A stretch of DNA of 64,000 nt from Jeongeupia naejangsanensis (GCF_016865585.1 NZ_JAESND010000004.1:124001-188000), one strand, 5' to 3'. Positions 1-8,126 are shown, counted from the first letter of the stretch. The notes: generated by a model from the letters alone, not told the origin. A program made the numbers and translations.

Positions 1-739
1 CGGTCAGTCGGGTGCGCAGTCGCGCGACGGCCTGGCTGTGCAGCTGGCAGACGCGCGATTCGGAAACGCCGAGCACCGCGCCGATTTCCTTGAGATTGAG
101 TTCTTCGTCGTAATACAGCGCCATCAGCAGCTTTTCGCGTTCCGGCAACTGGGCGATGCCCTCGATCAGCCGGGCGCGGAAGTGGGCGTCGTCGAGCTGT
201 GCGAGCGGATCTGCACCATGGTCGGCGGCAAAGGCATCGAGCGGTGACGATGCGCCGTGCTCGTCGTCGTCGCGGGCGTAGTCGTCGATGTGCAGCAACT
301 GGTGGCCGCGCGCATCGCCGAGCATGCCCTGGTAATCGTCGAGCGGCAGGTCCAGCGCTTTGGCGACCTCGGTTTCGCTCGGCGCACGACCGAGCTGTTG
401 TTCGAGCTTGTGGATGGCTGCGTCGATGCTGCGCAGATTGCGGCGGGTCTGACGTGGCAACCAGTCGGCACTGCGCAGCTCGTCGAGCATTGCGCCACGG
501 ATGCGCTGCGAGGCGAAGGTGTCGAACTGCACGCCGGCGCCGGGATCGAAATTGCGCGCGGCATCCATCAGGCCGATCAGGCCGACCTGGATCAGATCCT
601 CGACGTCGACACTGGCCGGCAGCCTGGCGATCAGGTGATACGCGATCTTCTTGACCAGCGGCGTCGAGCGCGCAAGCAGTTCCGCATCGCTGTCCGATCG
701 GGTGTCACGATAGAGCTTGAGGGCGCGTTGATTGATCAT
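1..739 (-). CDS. fliA: Flagellar sigma-28 factor FliA (3' end cut by window edge)
   Basis: RNA polymerase sigma factor for late flagellar and chemotaxis promoters. Reading from the ATG at 739 gives 246 open codons starting MINQRALKLYRD. Sigma region 2 is visible (HLIARLPASVDVEDLIQVG, then FDTFASQRIRGAMLDELR), followed by region 3. Region 4 ends with LGVSESRVCQLHSQAVARLR. E. coli FliA stops only a few residues after this last motif, so very little is missing. The gene is the most downstream member of a minus-strand array that includes flhF and flhG and lies 30 bases after a lipoprotein gene, so it may be co-transcribed with the lipid-transport cassette. The assignment is firm; only the C-terminus is unseen. 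Confidence 0.95.
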   Translation of the reverse strand, partial: MINQRALKLYRDTRSDSDAELLARSTPLVKKIAYHLIARLPASVDVEDLIQVGLIGLMDAARNFDPGAGVQFDTFASQRIRGAMLDELRSADWLPRQTRRNLRSIDAAIHKLEQQLGRAPSETEVAKALDLPLDDYQGMLGDARGHQLLHIDDYARDDDEHGASSPLDAFAADHGADPLAQLDDAHFRARLIEGIAQLPEREKLLMALYYDEELNLKEIGAVLGVSESRVCQLHSQAVARLRTRLT

Positions 740-769
740 GGGCCTTGGTGGAACGGTTGCCGGATCAGT

Positions 770-1354
770 TTACCGCAACGTGGCCCGGCTTTCGCCCGCC
801 AGCGCCGTTTCCAGTTGGGAAAGTGCCTCAGCCAGCGCCGTATTGGCTGCGGCGGCGATGCCGTCGCCGTTCATCGGGGAAATTGGTGCATGGCCGGCGA
901 CAGCGAGCTGCCGGGCTGGCGTTTTGCCGTTGCGCAGCGCCAGCTGCAGCCGGACGACGGCTTCGCGGGGCTGCTCGGGCTGCAGCTCGGTGTACAGCGC
1001 GCTGATGCGGCCATCGATGGCATGGGATGCAGCGTTGGGGTCCTGTGTCAGTGTGGCGCCGGCGGCGATCAGCCACTCCTTCAGCCGGTTTTCGATCTGG
1101 CGTGCCGGCGGTGCGACGTAGCCGCGGTAGGGGTCAGTGACAAAACGATGTGCCGTTTCGCGATAGATGAAACCGCGCTGGCCAAAGGGCTCGTCGATCG
1201 CAAGCGCGCCGACGTAGACCGTTGCACCGGCAAGCGTCGGGGCGCTCTGGGCCGGGCGCTCGGCGTTGAGCACGTAATTGAATTCGGCGGTCGGCCGGCT
1301 GGCCGCGCACGCAGCGAGCAGCACCGTGGCAACGAGGATCAGTAGGGTACGCAT
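770..1354 (-). CDS. ABC-type transport auxiliary lipoprotein (PqiC/YmbA-like)
   Basis: A 194-residue predicted outer-membrane lipoprotein. The N-terminus MRTLLILVATVLLAACAAS has a clear lipobox (LLAAC), so Cys16 should be lipidated. The rest (FNYVLN near residue 26, followed by a two-layer fold with the segment GFIYRETAHRFVTDPYRGYV) fits the ABC_trans_aux family. Members of that family accompany MCE-type lipid transporters and are thought to form the outer-membrane end of the bridge. It starts 8 bases after the MCE gene stop, in the order permease, ATPase, MCE protein, lipoprotein. Role in lipid traffic between membranes is inferred from family and context; the substrate is unknown. Confidence 0.85.
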   Translation of the reverse strand: MRTLLILVATVLLAACAASRPTAEFNYVLNAERPAQSAPTLAGATVYVGALAIDEPFGQRGFIYRETAHRFVTDPYRGYVAPPARQIENRLKEWLIAAGATLTQDPNAASHAIDGRISALYTELQPEQPREAVVRLQLALRNGKTPARQLAVAGHAPISPMNGDGIAAAANTALAEALSQLETALAGESRATLR

Positions 1355-1362
1355 GGCGGTTC

Positions 1363-2412
1363 TCAGCGTTGCGGGAGCGGATAGGCGGGCGGCGGTTCGG
1401 AGAACAGCAGCGACGACGGATTGGCGCGGATGTCGCGCAACAGTGCATCGAGTTCGCTGCTGCCGCTATAGAGGTTATCGAGCGTATGACCGAGCTGCGC
1501 ATTGCGGTTGAGCAGCAAACGGTCGATTTCGCCGAGCGAGTGGTTGAGCCGGTCGAGCGACTGGTGCCACGCGGGATTGGCCAGCAGCGCATTGGCCGAT
1601 TTCAGCGTCGCCTGCAGGTCGGCCGGTGCACTGGCCAGTGCCGGATCGGCCAGCAGCGTGCCGAGGCGGACGTTGTTCTGGCGCAACTCGCGCACCAGCG
1701 CCAGCGTTTCGTCGCCGATCGGCTTCAGCGGCATCGCCGCCAGCTGCTCGGTGGCCTTTTGCGTGTTGCGGCCGATTTCCTCGAGCGGCATCGCGTTCAG
1801 CTTGCTGTCGACGGTGTCGGCGGCCTGCGAGACCTTGTCGACCATGGTCTGAAGGTCGAGTTTCTCCAGCTTTTCGGCGATGCTCTGCGTGGCATTGAGC
1901 AACTGGCCGACGGTGCTGCGCGCCGACGGTACGTACAGCGCGGTCGGTTTCCAGTTGATCGGCAGGACCGGGCTCGGCTTGCCCTCGATGTAGTCGATCT
2001 CGAGGTAGTTGGCGCCGGTGAGCCCCTGTGGCGCAATGCGCACGCGCAGGCCGCGGGCGATTTCCCCGTCCAGCACATGCTGGTTCAGCGTCGCGTCGGC
2101 GCGCGGTCCGAGCGTTTCCGGCCGCAAACGCATTTCGACCAGGACATAGTGATGGCGCCAGCTGCTGTCGGCAGCCTCGGGGTATTTGCTCGCGGCAAAG
2201 CCGATCTTGCTGACTTCGCCGATCGCGACGCCGCGGTAACGTACCGACGAACCGACATCGAGGCCTTTGACCGACTCGTTGAAATAGGTCTCCATCACCG
2301 GCGCGTTCGAGAACCAGCGGCCGGCGCCGAAGGCGATCAGCAGGACCAGCGCCAGCGCCAGTGCCAGCGTGACGAACAGGCCGAGGCGGATGTGGCTTTG
2401 TCTTGGGGTCAT
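1363..2412 (-). CDS. MCE-domain (MlaD-family) lipid transport protein
   Basis: A 349-residue inner-membrane-anchored periplasmic protein. It has a short cytoplasmic start, one transmembrane helix (about residues 10-28), and an MCE domain (about 38-120) with the diagnostic stretch GLDVGSSVRYRGVAIGEVSK. A long C-terminal helical region (about 160-330) follows, as in PqiB/YebT-like or single-MCE proteins that build a hydrophobic tunnel. The ATG overlaps the ATPase stop codon by 4 bases (ATGA), indicating translational coupling. In this family the MCE ring sits on the MlaE permease and shuttles phospholipids through the periplasm. It is longer than E. coli MlaD (183 residues) because of the C-terminal helices. 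Confidence 0.9.
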   Translation of the reverse strand: MTPRQSHIRLGLFVTLALALALVLLIAFGAGRWFSNAPVMETYFNESVKGLDVGSSVRYRGVAIGEVSKIGFAASKYPEAADSSWRHHYVLVEMRLRPETLGPRADATLNQHVLDGEIARGLRVRIAPQGLTGANYLEIDYIEGKPSPVLPINWKPTALYVPSARSTVGQLLNATQSIAEKLEKLDLQTMVDKVSQAADTVDSKLNAMPLEEIGRNTQKATEQLAAMPLKPIGDETLALVRELRQNNVRLGTLLADPALASAPADLQATLKSANALLANPAWHQSLDRLNHSLGEIDRLLLNRNAQLGHTLDNLYSGSSELDALLRDIRANPSSLLFSEPPPAYPLPQR

Positions 2413-3161
2413 GCGGCTACCTTGCGTTGGAAGAAGCGCTGGACGCGCTCGTCCGTTGAGTGGGCTGCGAGCTCGGCCGGTGGGCCGGCCGCGATGATGC
2501 CGCGTACGCTGGCGTCGAGCATCAGCGCGGTGTCGGCAATGGCCATGATGCTCGCCAGTTCGTGGGTGACAACGACAAAGGTCAGACCAAGGCTGTGCGA
2601 CAGCTGCAGGATCAGTGCGTCGAGTTCGGCACCGGTGACCGGATCAAGCCCGGCCGACGGTTCGTCGAGGAAAACGATCTCCGGGTCGAGCGCGATCGCA
2701 CGGGCGATGGCGACACGCTTCTGCATCCCGCCCGACAGCGAGGCCGGCACGTAATCGGCAAAGGCTTCGAGGCCGACCAGCCGCAGCTTGAGGCGGGCGA
2801 TCAGCTCGATCGCCGCGGCGTCGAGCGTCGTGTGTTCGTTCAGCGGCAGCATGACGTTTTCGAGCACCGAGAGCGAGCCGAACAGTGCGCCGGACTGGTA
2901 GGCCACGCCGAAACGCTGGTACAGCGCGAGCCGTGCCGCACCGTTGAGCGCGGTCAGCTCGTCGTCGCCGAACCAGATCCGGCCCGACATCGGCCGATAC
3001 AGGCCGATCAGGTTCTTCAGCAGTGTCGACTTGCCGCAGCCCGAGCCGCCGAGAATGACGAAGACTTCGCCGCGTTTCACCTCGAACGACACGTCGTCGA
3101 GGATCACCTTGTCGTCGTAGCCGCAGACGAGGTGTTCGGCGCGAATGATGGGGTCGTTCAT
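2409..3161 (-). CDS. ABC transporter ATP-binding protein, MlaF family
   Basis: A 250-residue ATPase that should power the MlaE-type permease encoded just upstream. It has a complete set of motifs: Walker A GGSGCGKST (about residues 38-46), Q-loop in YQSGALFGSL, signature LSGGMQKR, Walker B plus catalytic Glu in IVFLDEPSAGLDP, and the switch His in VVTHELAS. I chose the start MNDPIIRAEH because GGATGG lies a few bases upstream. An in-frame ATG at 3170 (MVTMNDP) would overlap the permease stop and has no visible ribosome-binding site. An ATGA overlap follows with the MCE gene. Lipid substrate and transport direction cannot be told from sequence. Confidence 0.9.
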   Translation of the reverse strand: MNDPIIRAEHLVCGYDDKVILDDVSFEVKRGEVFVILGGSGCGKSTLLKNLIGLYRPMSGRIWFGDDELTALNGAARLALYQRFGVAYQSGALFGSLSVLENVMLPLNEHTTLDAAAIELIARLKLRLVGLEAFADYVPASLSGGMQKRVAIARAIALDPEIVFLDEPSAGLDPVTGAELDALILQLSHSLGLTFVVVTHELASIMAIADTALMLDASVRGIIAAGPPAELAAHSTDERVQRFFQRKVAA

Positions 3162-3163
3162 CG

Positions 3164-4234
3164 TCACCATCCGAGGATGTAGAACATAACGGCAAACAGT
3201 CCGTCGACGACGACGAGCATCACGATGCTGCTGACGACCGCGCGCGTCGTCGATTCGCCGACCGCCGCCGCACCGGCGCCGGTACGCAGGCCCCGCAGGC
3301 AGCCGATCGCTGCGATGAAGAAGCCGAACACCATCGACTTGCCGAGGCCGCCGAAGAAATCGCTGAAGCCGACGATCGCCGTGGCGCGGTGTAGCGAGGT
3401 CGCGAACGGCACATCGAAGCTCGCCATCACCAGCGCCATGCCTGCGAGGCCGATGACTTCGGCACAGACGGTGAGCATCGGCATGATCAGCGCGACGGCC
3501 AGCAGGCGCGGGATCACCAGAAAACGGAACGGGTCGAGGCCGAGCGTGACCAGCGCGTTGATTTCCTCGTTGACCTTCATCGTGCCGAGTTCGGCGGCAA
3601 ACGCCGCACCGGTACGGCCGGCGAGCAGGATCGCCGTCATCAGCGGCGCCAGCTCGCGCACCAGCGACAGGCCGACGAGGTCGGCGACGAACAGTTCGGC
3701 GCCGAACTGGCGCATCGGCACCGCAGACTGGAACGACAGGATCACGCCGAACAGGAAGGCGACCAGACCGATGATCGGCAGCGCGTCCGCGCCGGCGCTG
3801 CTGGCGACGGCAAAACCGTTGCGCCAGCGGATCTTGCCGCGGGCGGTGAAGATGCGCGCGATGTCGGCGGTGAAGACACCGATGAAGGCCATCGTCAACG
3901 TGAATTCGCTGCTGATCGCCTTGCCGAAGTCGGCCAGCTCGTCGACGACGCCGCGCGGCTTGGGCGGCTTCACGATCAGCGGCTTGTCCGGGCTGAGATC
4001 TGCGAGCAGCGCCGCGTAACGTTCCGGCAGGCCGTCGACGCGTGCGCCGCGCTGGATCAGGTCGAACAGCAGCGCGCTGCCGGCACCGTCGCAGTAATCG
4101 ACGCCGCTGGCGTCGACAATGCAGCCGGCCGTGACGGCGCTGCGTGCGCTGGCCCAGATCCCGGCCGCGCCGCGCGCGTCGAGCCGACCGCGCAACTGCA
4201 GTTTTCCGGATTCGACGACCAGTTCGGCGCTCAT
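3164..4234 (-). CDS. MlaE-family permease fused to an N-terminal STAS domain
   Basis: A 356-residue inner-membrane protein. Residues about 1-95 form a STAS (MlaB-like) domain (VDASGVDYCDGAGSALLFDL). Residues about 115-356 are the MlaE permease with five or six hydrophobic helices and the family stretch REVAPLMTAILLAGRTGAAF in the form ELAPLMTAILLAGRTGAAFA. In E. coli MlaB and MlaE are separate proteins; here they are one chain, a known arrangement in other Gram-negatives. The start codon overlaps the stop of the preceding GNAT gene by one base (TGATG). It is the membrane core of the four-gene lipid transporter 770-4234. Confidence 0.92.
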   Translation of the reverse strand: MSAELVVESGKLQLRGRLDARGAAGIWASARSAVTAGCIVDASGVDYCDGAGSALLFDLIQRGARVDGLPERYAALLADLSPDKPLIVKPPKPRGVVDELADFGKAISSEFTLTMAFIGVFTADIARIFTARGKIRWRNGFAVASSAGADALPIIGLVAFLFGVILSFQSAVPMRQFGAELFVADLVGLSLVRELAPLMTAILLAGRTGAAFAAELGTMKVNEEINALVTLGLDPFRFLVIPRLLAVALIMPMLTVCAEVIGLAGMALVMASFDVPFATSLHRATAIVGFSDFFGGLGKSMVFGFFIAAIGCLRGLRTGAGAAAVGESTTRAVVSSIVMLVVVDGLFAVMFYILGW

Positions 4235-4731
4235 CAGGCCTCGATGTCGTCAAGGAAACGATGCATCACCAGGGCATCGACCAGACCAAGCCGCTCGTGC
4301 CGGAAGGCCTGCGGAATCGTACCGACGATGTTGAAGCCGAGTTTGCGCCACAGCGCGACCGCAGCCTCGTTGCTTGCAATGACGAAATTGAACTGCATCG
4401 CGGCGAAGCCGGCGCGCTTGGCCTCGATCAGGCAGTGCCGGCCGAGCGCCTTGCCCAGACCGTGACCATGCGCGTGCGGCGAAATCATGAACGATGCGTT
4501 GGCGACGTGGTTGCCGAGATCGCGCTGGTTGGCGACCAGCTTGTACATCCCGACGACTTCGCCGCCGATCTCCGCAACCCAGCTGCGTACGCCGGGACCG
4601 AACCAGTAGGCGTACGCGTCGTCGCGGCCGGTGTCAGGCGCAAAGACATAGGTGTCAGCGCTGGCGACGACGGCACGGAAGATGTTCCAGATGGCGTCGA
4701 AATCGTGTTCGGTAGCAGGTCGGATCGTCAT
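4234..4731 (-). CDS. GNAT family N-acetyltransferase
   Basis: A 165-residue acetyl-CoA-dependent acetyltransferase of unknown substrate. It starts MTIRPATEHDFDAIW, a typical GNAT first strand and helix. The acetyl-CoA motif A is HGHGLGKALGRHCL, followed by AKRAGFAAMQFNFVIASNEA and ALWRKLGFNIVGTIP, the classic C-terminal GNAT segment. It sits between flhG (31 bases away) and the permease gene (one-base overlap), so it is probably the first gene of the lipid-transport cassette and translationally coupled to it. A functional link to lipid transport or flagella is not shown by sequence. Confidence 0.88.
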   Translation of the reverse strand: MTIRPATEHDFDAIWNIFRAVVASADTYVFAPDTGRDDAYAYWFGPGVRSWVAEIGGEVVGMYKLVANQRDLGNHVANASFMISPHAHGHGLGKALGRHCLIEAKRAGFAAMQFNFVIASNEAAVALWRKLGFNIVGTIPQAFRHERLGLVDALVMHRFLDDIEA

Positions 4732-4762
4732 GCGGGTTTCCGTGCGGGCGGGTCAGGCCACG

Positions 4763-5659
4763 TTAACGTTGTAGCCGGTCGGCGAGAATGCGGCTCGATT
4801 CGACCAGCCGGTAGGCAAAATCGGCGGCACTGTCGGCGGCACCGGCCGGGCGGCGCCAGCGCAGCATCGCGTCGGCAAGCTGGCGGAAGGCGTGGGCCGA
4901 TTCGGCATCGGGAAAGGCGTCGAACACCGTCCGGCCGAGCCGCGCTGCGCGCGCCAGTTTCTCGTCCTCGGGGACGAAGCCGATCAGCCGCAGCCTGACC
5001 CTGTTGCCCAGATAGCGTGCGGCCACCTGTTGCAGCCGTTCGAACAGTGCGCCGGCCTCGCGCGGGCTGCCAACCCGGTTGATCAGGATACGGAACTCGC
5101 TGCGCGCGTACTCGGTGGCCATCAGCTTGATCGCGGCATAGGCGTCGGTCAGCGATTCGGCCCGCTCCGAGACGATGAGCACGACGTCGTCGGCTGCGAG
5201 CGAAAGGCTCGGCACGCCGGGCTCGGTCGCAGGCCGGGTGTCGAGCAGTAGCCAGTCGGTGTCGACGCTGACGGCATCGAACTCGCGTGCCAGCCAGGCG
5301 GCTTCGGCTTCGTTCAGCCGGGCCAGCACCTGCGGCCGGGCGGCGGCCGGCAGCAGCGAGAAGCCCCCCGGCGCCGGGACGATGACGTCGGCGAGGGTGA
5401 CTTCGCGACGGAGCGCTTCCTCGAAATCGTACGGTGGCGACAGCCGCAAACGCTGGGTGGCGTTGCCGTTGCCGGTGTGTTCGTCGAGCAGCAGCACCGA
5501 ACGCTCGCGTTCGGCCAGCGCCGCGGCGAGATGGATCGCGACCGTTGTCGCACCGGCGCCGCCGCGTCCGCCATTGATGCTGACGCTGCGGCAAGCGGGC
5601 CGGGCAACCAGGGCCCGGAGTCCGGCGGCCTGGTCATCCCACAGTCTGGCGTTGCTCAT
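4763..5659 (-). CDS. flhG: FlhG (YlxH/FleN) MinD-like flagellar number regulator with degenerate Walker A
   Basis: A 298-residue member of the MinD/ParA-like FlhG family, which limits flagellar number and stimulates the FlhF GTPase. The N-terminal DQAAGLR (residues 9-15) is the helix known to activate FlhF. The Walker A loop reads GGRGGAGATT (30-39) where FlhG/MinD proteins have SGKGGVGKTN: the signature lysine is Arg32 and the P-loop lysine is Ala37. The following LLLDEH retains Asp59. The fold and the position directly after flhF (18 bases) leave no doubt about the family, but ATP hydrolysis and dimer cycling are questionable. A membrane-targeting amphipathic helix at the C-terminus (ESSRILADRLQR) is plausible. 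Confidence 0.9.
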   Translation of the reverse strand: MSNARLWDDQAAGLRALVARPACRSVSINGGRGGAGATTVAIHLAAALAERERSVLLLDEHTGNGNATQRLRLSPPYDFEEALRREVTLADVIVPAPGGFSLLPAAARPQVLARLNEAEAAWLAREFDAVSVDTDWLLLDTRPATEPGVPSLSLAADDVVLIVSERAESLTDAYAAIKLMATEYARSEFRILINRVGSPREAGALFERLQQVAARYLGNRVRLRLIGFVPEDEKLARAARLGRTVFDAFPDAESAHAFRQLADAMLRWRRPAGAADSAADFAYRLVESSRILADRLQR

Positions 5660-5677
5660 GGCGGGATTCCTCGCGGC

Positions 5678-7153
5678 TTAACCGCGGGGCGTCGGCTCGC
5701 CGAAGCCGGCGTCCTCTGGATTGGCGGCCTGCGTGCCCATGTAGACCGGATATTCGTCCGGCTGCAGCTGGAACGGCCGGCCGGGTTCGGCGCGGAAGGC
5801 CCGGTCGACCAGATACTCGATCCGTGCCGGGTGCAGATCCTCGGGCACGCGCTGGCCGTTGGTGACGAAATGCAGCTTGAGCCGGTGGCGGATCGCGACG
5901 TCGAGGCAACCGCCTAGGCTCATGGTCTCGTCGAGCTTGGTCAGGATCACGCCGGCGAGCTGTTCGTTCTTGTAGCGACGCGCGACGTCGTCGAGCGTTG
6001 CCGGCGCGGCGTTCGCGGCGAGCAGCAGCAGCGTATGCGCGCGCTCGTGCTGGAACAGCCGCAATTGCTCGACGATGCGCAGGTCGCGCTGACCCATGCC
6101 GACCGTGTCGATCAGCACCAGATGGCGCGACGCCAGATCGGCGAGCGTGAGTTCGAAATCGGTGTCGTCCTTGACCTCGTGCACCGGCACGCCAAGGATG
6201 CGCCCGTAGATGCGCAGCTGGTCGGTCGCGCCGATCCGGTAGCTGTCGGTCGTCAGCAGCGCGACCGATTCGGGGCCGTAGGCGAGAGCGCAGCGCGCCG
6301 CGAGCTTGGCGACGGTCGTCGTTTTGCCGACGCCGGTCGGGCCGATCAGGGCGTAGACGCCGCCCTGGGAGACCAGATCGTCACCGTCGCCGACGGCGGC
6401 GATATTGTGGACCAGTGCCGCCTTTAGCCAGCGCGCACGCAGTTCCGGCGCCATCTGTGCCGGCATCTTGTCGACCAGCTGGCGTGCTAAGGCCGGGCAG
6501 AAGCCGGCGGTCAGCAACTGGCGCAGCGCATCGAGCTTGTCCGGCGACTGGCGCGACAATTCGCTCCAGGCCATGCCGGCGAGCTGGTGCTCCATCAGTC
6601 CGCGCAGCTGGCGCATTTCGCGGGCGATGTCGTCGATGGCGGCGGGCTGGACCGTCGGGGAGGGTGTCGGGGCAGCGGGAATGTCGTCGTCGCTGTAGCG
6701 GAAAGCCGGCGGTGCGGGCATGTCCGGTACGGCGGGTCGGGGTGCAGGGCGTTCAGGGGCCGGACGCGGTTCGGCGATCGTCGGTTCGAGCCGTGGCGCG
6801 CGGTTGCTGCGTACGACTTGCGGTGGCGCCGCAGGCGCCGGTGCGGGGCCGTCGTCGTCCTCGTCTTCGTCGGGAATCGCGTACGAGCGTTCGAGCGCGC
6901 GGGTCAGTGGCGGGGCCGAAGGCGCGGGTCGGGGTGTCGGGGCGGGCGGATCGATCCGGGCCGAAGGGCGGCTGGCTGCAATGGTCTGCGCGCTGGTCAG
7001 CGCCGCGACGTCGGAGTCGGCCACGGCCATGATCTCGACGCCGCCGCCGGCCACCTGCCGGTTCGACAGGATGAGCGCGTCCGGGCCGAGTTCATCGCGA
7101 ACCTGGCGTAGCGCATCACGGGTGGTGGCACCGTAGAATTTCTTGACGACCAT
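5678..7153 (-). CDS. flhF: Flagellar biosynthesis GTPase FlhF
   Basis: A 491-residue SRP-type GTPase that sets the polar site of flagellar assembly. It has an N-terminal basic domain (MVVKKFYGATTRDALRQV), a long Pro/Ala-rich acidic linker (about 60-170), a helical N domain (about 172-260), and the G domain with P-loop GPTGVGKTTT (271-280), DTVGMGQRD (G3) and TKLDE (G4). FlhF implies a polar flagellum, in line with the flhG partner. AGGGAC lies just before the ATG as a weak ribosome-binding site. It is divergent from rluA (108 bases between start codons), so it must have a promoter there rather than depending on flhA read-through. Confidence 0.96.
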   Translation of the reverse strand: MVVKKFYGATTRDALRQVRDELGPDALILSNRQVAGGGVEIMAVADSDVAALTSAQTIAASRPSARIDPPAPTPRPAPSAPPLTRALERSYAIPDEDEDDDGPAPAPAAPPQVVRSNRAPRLEPTIAEPRPAPERPAPRPAVPDMPAPPAFRYSDDDIPAAPTPSPTVQPAAIDDIAREMRQLRGLMEHQLAGMAWSELSRQSPDKLDALRQLLTAGFCPALARQLVDKMPAQMAPELRARWLKAALVHNIAAVGDGDDLVSQGGVYALIGPTGVGKTTTVAKLAARCALAYGPESVALLTTDSYRIGATDQLRIYGRILGVPVHEVKDDTDFELTLADLASRHLVLIDTVGMGQRDLRIVEQLRLFQHERAHTLLLLAANAAPATLDDVARRYKNEQLAGVILTKLDETMSLGGCLDVAIRHRLKLHFVTNGQRVPEDLHPARIEYLVDRAFRAEPGRPFQLQPDEYPVYMGTQAANPEDAGFGEPTPRG

Positions 7154-7261
7154 TGTCCCTATCGAACCCGTTAAACCGGGCTATTATCCCCAGCCCGTGA
7201 GGATCGCACAAACGGCCGCGGCCGTGGCGTTGCCGTGCCTCTTTATCATTATTCTGTCGTC

Positions 7262-7915
7262 ATGCACACGCTTGCCTATTTTCCGCCGCCCGACGCCGGT
7301 CTCAACGTCATCCACGCCGACGCATCGCTGCTGGTCGTCGACAAACCTGCCGGCTTGCTGGCGGTGCCCGGGCGTGGAGACGACAAGGCCGACTGCCTGA
7401 GTGCCCGGGTGCAGGCGGTCTATCCGGACGCGCTGATCGTGCACCGGCTCGACATGGCCACGTCGGGGCTGGTGGTGTTCGGCCGCGGCATCGAGGCGCA
7501 GCGGCGGCTGGGGCATGCTTTCGAGCATCGGCTTGTCACCAAGCGCTACATTGCCGTCGTTGCAGGGGTGATTGCTGACGATGCCGGCGAGATCGACCTG
7601 CCGCTGGCCGCGGACTGGCCGAATCGTCCCCGGCAGAAAGTCGATTTTGAGGCGGGCAAGCGGGCATTGACCCGCTACAGCGTGATCGAGCGCGGTGTTG
7701 ATCGCTGCCGTGTCGCGCTTGAACCGGTCACCGGACGGACGCACCAGTTGCGCGTGCACCTGCAGGCGATCGGTCACCCGATTCTGGGCGATATGCTTTA
7801 CGCGGGGGATCGTGCGGGACTGGCGCCACGTTTGCTGCTGCACGCAGAGTCGCTGAGCCTGCCGCACCCGGACGACGGCACGCTCGTTTGCTTCGAGGCG
7901 CTAGCGCCCTTCTAG
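7262..7915 (+). CDS. rluA: Dual-specificity 23S rRNA/tRNA pseudouridine synthase RluA
   Basis: A 217-residue enzyme that isomerises uridine to pseudouridine; E. coli RluA acts on 23S rRNA U746 and tRNA U32. The catalytic motif HRLDMATSG is identical to E. coli RluA, and DWPNRPRQKVDFEAGK plus VTGRTHQLRVHLQAIGHPI follow the same order. It lacks the S4 domain of RluC/RluD and has the short RluA length. I chose the ATG at 7262; a GTG at 7235 would add nine residues. It lies on the opposite strand to the flagellar genes around it, between flhA and flhF, and its TAG stop is the first base triplet of a 107-bp direct repeat. Confidence 0.93.
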   Translation: MHTLAYFPPPDAGLNVIHADASLLVVDKPAGLLAVPGRGDDKADCLSARVQAVYPDALIVHRLDMATSGLVVFGRGIEAQRRLGHAFEHRLVTKRYIAVVAGVIADDAGEIDLPLAADWPNRPRQKVDFEAGKRALTRYSVIERGVDRCRVALEPVTGRTHQLRVHLQAIGHPILGDMLYAGDRAGLAPRLLLHAESLSLPHPDDGTLVCFEALAPF

Positions 7916-8019
7916 ATGGCTAAACCCCGCCGAGTACGCCGACGATGCGGATCGTCTTGGTGTCGGGAATCTCGGTGTGGGCAATCACGCGCAGGTTGGG
8001 AATCGAGCGGCGCAGGAAG
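7913..8019. repeat. Direct repeat copy 1 of the flhA 3' end (107 bp)
   Basis: First unit of a tandem direct repeat with period 107. It matches copy 2 (8020-8126) at 101 of 107 positions. It begins at the rluA stop codon (tagatggctaaacc) and covers the last codons of flhA in reverse orientation. This copy is outside any intact gene. Confidence 0.97.
7920..8019 (-). pseudogene. flhA 3'-terminal remnant (about 33 codons)
   Basis: Reading the minus strand gives LRRSIPNLRVIAHTEIPDTK and then TIRIVGVLGGV followed by TAG, identical in protein sequence to the end of the intact flhA next to it. The six base differences from the intact gene (at 8072, 8090, 8105, 8108, 8114 and 8120 in the intact copy) all fall in third codon positions and are all synonymous. 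The fragment has no start and is not expected to be translated as a protein of its own. It looks like the tail of a second, independently evolved flhA allele left behind after recombination. Confidence 0.9.
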
Positions 8020-8126
8020 TAGATGGCTAAACCCCGCCGAGTACGCCGACGATGCGGATCGTCTTGGTGTCCGGAATCTCGGTGTGGGCGATCACGCGCA
8101 GGTTCGGGATCGAACGGCGAAGGAAG
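8020..8126. repeat. Direct repeat copy 2 (functional flhA 3' end)
   Basis: Second unit of the 107-bp tandem repeat. It contains the flhA stop codon (8027-8029 on the minus strand) and the last 32 codons of the intact gene, plus seven bases of 3' flank (tagatgg) that are shared with copy 1. Confidence 0.97.

Noticed and set aside
2409..4253. Single 614-codon minus-strand open frame covering ATPase and permease
   Set aside because: Only the last 250 codons are a protein (the ATPase). The upstream part is out of frame with the real STAS-MlaE permease gene.
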